Source: JAVBKE01 sp031554215
GTDB lineage: Bacteria > Bacillota > Bacilli > JARBTR01
DNA: 5,599 nucleotides
NCBI GenBank assembly: GCA_031554215.1
Contig: JAVBKF010000222.1
Coordinates: 1-5,599 of the forward strand
Direction: 5' to 3'
Part shown: one piece after another, positions 4,323 through 5,599 of the stretch
How the letters are laid out: every line of letters begins with the position of its first letter
How positions within the stretch are numbered: position 1 is the stretch's first letter
The notes under the pieces: model-generated
The model's input: the letters and a program-made list of their open reading frames with translations, nothing else
Database searches by the model: none
Told to the model about the DNA's origin: nothing
Made by a program: the position numbers and the translations under genes

Positions 4323-5474
4323 TCAGAGAATAACGAGTTCATTATATCCAAGGAAGATTGGTCACTGCATCGTAAAGGACATGATGATCAAAAGCGCCAT
4401 CAAGAAAAAGTTCAGGAGGCAATTCGCAAAAATTTGCCTGATTTAATTACGGAAGAAAGTATTGTTTTGTCAAACGGAAAAGATGTCGTGCGAATTCCAA
4501 TTCGCTCCTTGGATGAGTATAAAATCCGCTACAATTATGACAAGAATAAACATGTTGGGCAAGGCACGGGCGACAGTTCTGTTGGTGATGTTGTCGCTAG
4601 AGAACGTCCAGAGCAACAGAAAGCGGGCAATGGCCAGGGAGCTGGAGACCAAGCTGGTGAAGACTATGTTGAAGCAAACGTATCCTTGCTCGATATTGAA
4701 GAAGAGCTTTTTGCTGAACTCGCATTACCGAGAATGAAGCAAAAGCAACTTGCCATTGAAACGGTAAAACAGTATGAATTTAACGATATACGGCGGATCG
4801 GACTAATGGGTAATATTGATAAAAAAAGAACAATGCTAAGTGCATTTAAACGTAATGCGATGCAAGGTGAACCAAAGTTCCATCCGATTATTAAGGAAGA
4901 TTTAAAGTTCAAAACCTGGAATGATGTGGTCAAGCACGAGTCAAGTGCAGTGGTCCTTGCGATGATGGATACGAGTGGGTCAATGGGCATCTGGGAAAAG
5001 TATATGGCGCGCAGTTTCTTCTTCTGGATGACGCGTTTCCTCAGGACAAAGTATGAACATGTAGCCATTGAATTTATAGCTCATCACACGGAAGCTAAGT
5101 CAGTTTCTGAGGACGATTTCTTTAATAAAGGGGAAAGTGGTGGGACAATTTGTTCCTCTGCTTATGAGAAAGCATTAGAACTAATTCACGCTAAATATCC
5201 GGTTAGTCAGTATAATATATATCCATTTCATTTCTCTGATGGTGATAACCTGTCATCCGATAATGGGAAATGTGTGAAATTAATTGAAGAATTGCTCGCG
5301 TACTCGAACATGTTTTGCTATGGTGAGGTCAATCAGTATAGTCGGAATTCTTCGTTGATGTCGGTGTACAAAAACATCAAGCATGAGCAGTTTCATTATT
5401 TTATCTTGAAGAACAAGTCCGATGTGTTTCATGCAATGAAGCGGTTTTTCCAGAAAACAGAAGTTGAAGTTTAA
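4320..5474 (+). CDS. yhbH: YhbH/YeaH family (UPF0229) protein, sporulation-associated
   Basis: This is a close match to the Bacillus YhbH protein as I remember it: 384 residues against about 390, with shared blocks such as DWSLHRKGH, YNYDKNKHVGQG, FNDIRR, KGL/IGLMGNIDKKRT and MARSFFFWMTRFLR. The order is a charged N-terminal region, a glycine-rich segment (about 80-113), then a C-terminal von Willebrand A-like domain (about 205-375). A metal-ion adhesion-type site is visible as DTSGS (217-221), a GGT threonine (274-276) and SDGD (306-309). There is no signal peptide or membrane segment, so it should be cytoplasmic. In B. subtilis yhbH is expressed in the mother cell under sigma-E and acts with the kinase PrkA; the E. 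coli relative YeaH is linked to the kinase YeaG in stress survival. The biochemical role is not established. Here prkA is not the immediate upstream gene; the neighbour is divergent nagA. The start codon is GTG. Confidence 0.93.
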   Translation: MSENNEFIISKEDWSLHRKGHDDQKRHQEKVQEAIRKNLPDLITEESIVLSNGKDVVRIPIRSLDEYKIRYNYDKNKHVGQGTGDSSVGDVVARERPEQQKAGNGQGAGDQAGEDYVEANVSLLDIEEELFAELALPRMKQKQLAIETVKQYEFNDIRRIGLMGNIDKKRTMLSAFKRNAMQGEPKFHPIIKEDLKFKTWNDVVKHESSAVVLAMMDTSGSMGIWEKYMARSFFFWMTRFLRTKYEHVAIEFIAHHTEAKSVSEDDFFNKGESGGTICSSAYEKALELIHAKYPVSQYNIYPFHFSDGDNLSSDNGKCVKLIEELLAYSNMFCYGEVNQYSRNSSLMSVYKNIKHEQFHYFILKNKSDVFHAMKRFFQKTEVEV

Positions 5475-5501
5475 TACTTCATTTTGCTTACAAGCTAGGC
5501 T

Positions 5502-5548
5502 AATGAGCTAAAGGTGGATGAAAATTCAAATTTAGCTCATTTTTTTTG
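5502..5548 (+). terminator. Intrinsic terminator of yhbH
   Basis: The perfect 11-base stem aatgagctaaa (5502-5512) with tttagctcatt (5531-5541) encloses an 18-base loop and is followed directly by a run of T (5542-5547), a G and five more T. It lies 27 bases after the yhbH stop. On the minus strand the stem is not followed by T, so it acts in one direction and marks yhbH as the last gene of its transcript. Confidence 0.88.
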
Positions 5549-5599
5549 TTTTTACATAATTATTTCAGGAAATCTTAGAATATGTACTAGAAAAAACTA
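5549..5599. other. AT-rich right edge, no feature seen
   Basis: After the terminator the window ends in AT-rich sequence with no open frame, ribosome site or hairpin I can support. Confidence 0.5.

Noticed and set aside
4664..5068. 134-codon minus-strand open frame opposite yhbH
   Set aside because: It is a shadow of the conserved YhbH coding sequence, with no ribosome site and no recognisable protein features.

Overview
The window looks like part of a Bacillota chromosome, most likely a spore-forming member of the Bacillales. The evidence is AT-rich intergenic DNA, strong GGAGG-type ribosome binding sites, HPr and enzyme I of the Gram-positive type (HPr has both His15 and Ser46), and a YhbH-family protein, which in Bacillota is typical of endospore formers. 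The genus cannot be named from the sequence alone.

Layout. Four genes lie on the minus strand and are read in the order nagA (4093-2927), nagB (2208-1453), ptsH (1259-996), ptsI (993 to the left edge). One gene, yhbH (4320-5474), lies on the plus strand, diverges from nagA across a 226-base intergenic region, and ends at a clear intrinsic terminator. ptsH and ptsI are 2 bases apart and form a normal ptsHI operon. nagB is separated from ptsH by 193 bases with its own candidate promoter. nagA and nagB are separated by an unusually long 718 bases that hold no convincing gene but several inverted repeats.

Pathway. The minus-strand genes form a coherent N-acetylglucosamine module. Phosphoenolpyruvate phosphorylates enzyme I, which phosphorylates HPr, which feeds sugar-specific PTS permeases (none is in the window). 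Imported GlcNAc-6-phosphate is deacetylated by NagA to glucosamine-6-phosphate, and NagB converts this to fructose-6-phosphate and ammonia. HPr also carries the Ser46 site through which Bacillota control CcpA, and a weak cre-like site lies upstream of nagB. YhbH has no obvious metabolic link to this set. In B. subtilis it is a sporulation-stage protein associated with the kinase PrkA.

Most notable observation. The intact enzyme I frame stops at 76-78, about halfway through the usual protein, yet the same frame goes on to base 1 with a recognisable enzyme I sequence broken by four stop codons and no frameshift. This is either a decaying ptsI or, more probably, poor sequence at a contig end. 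I saw no new defence system, mobile element, CRISPR array, tRNA or rRNA.
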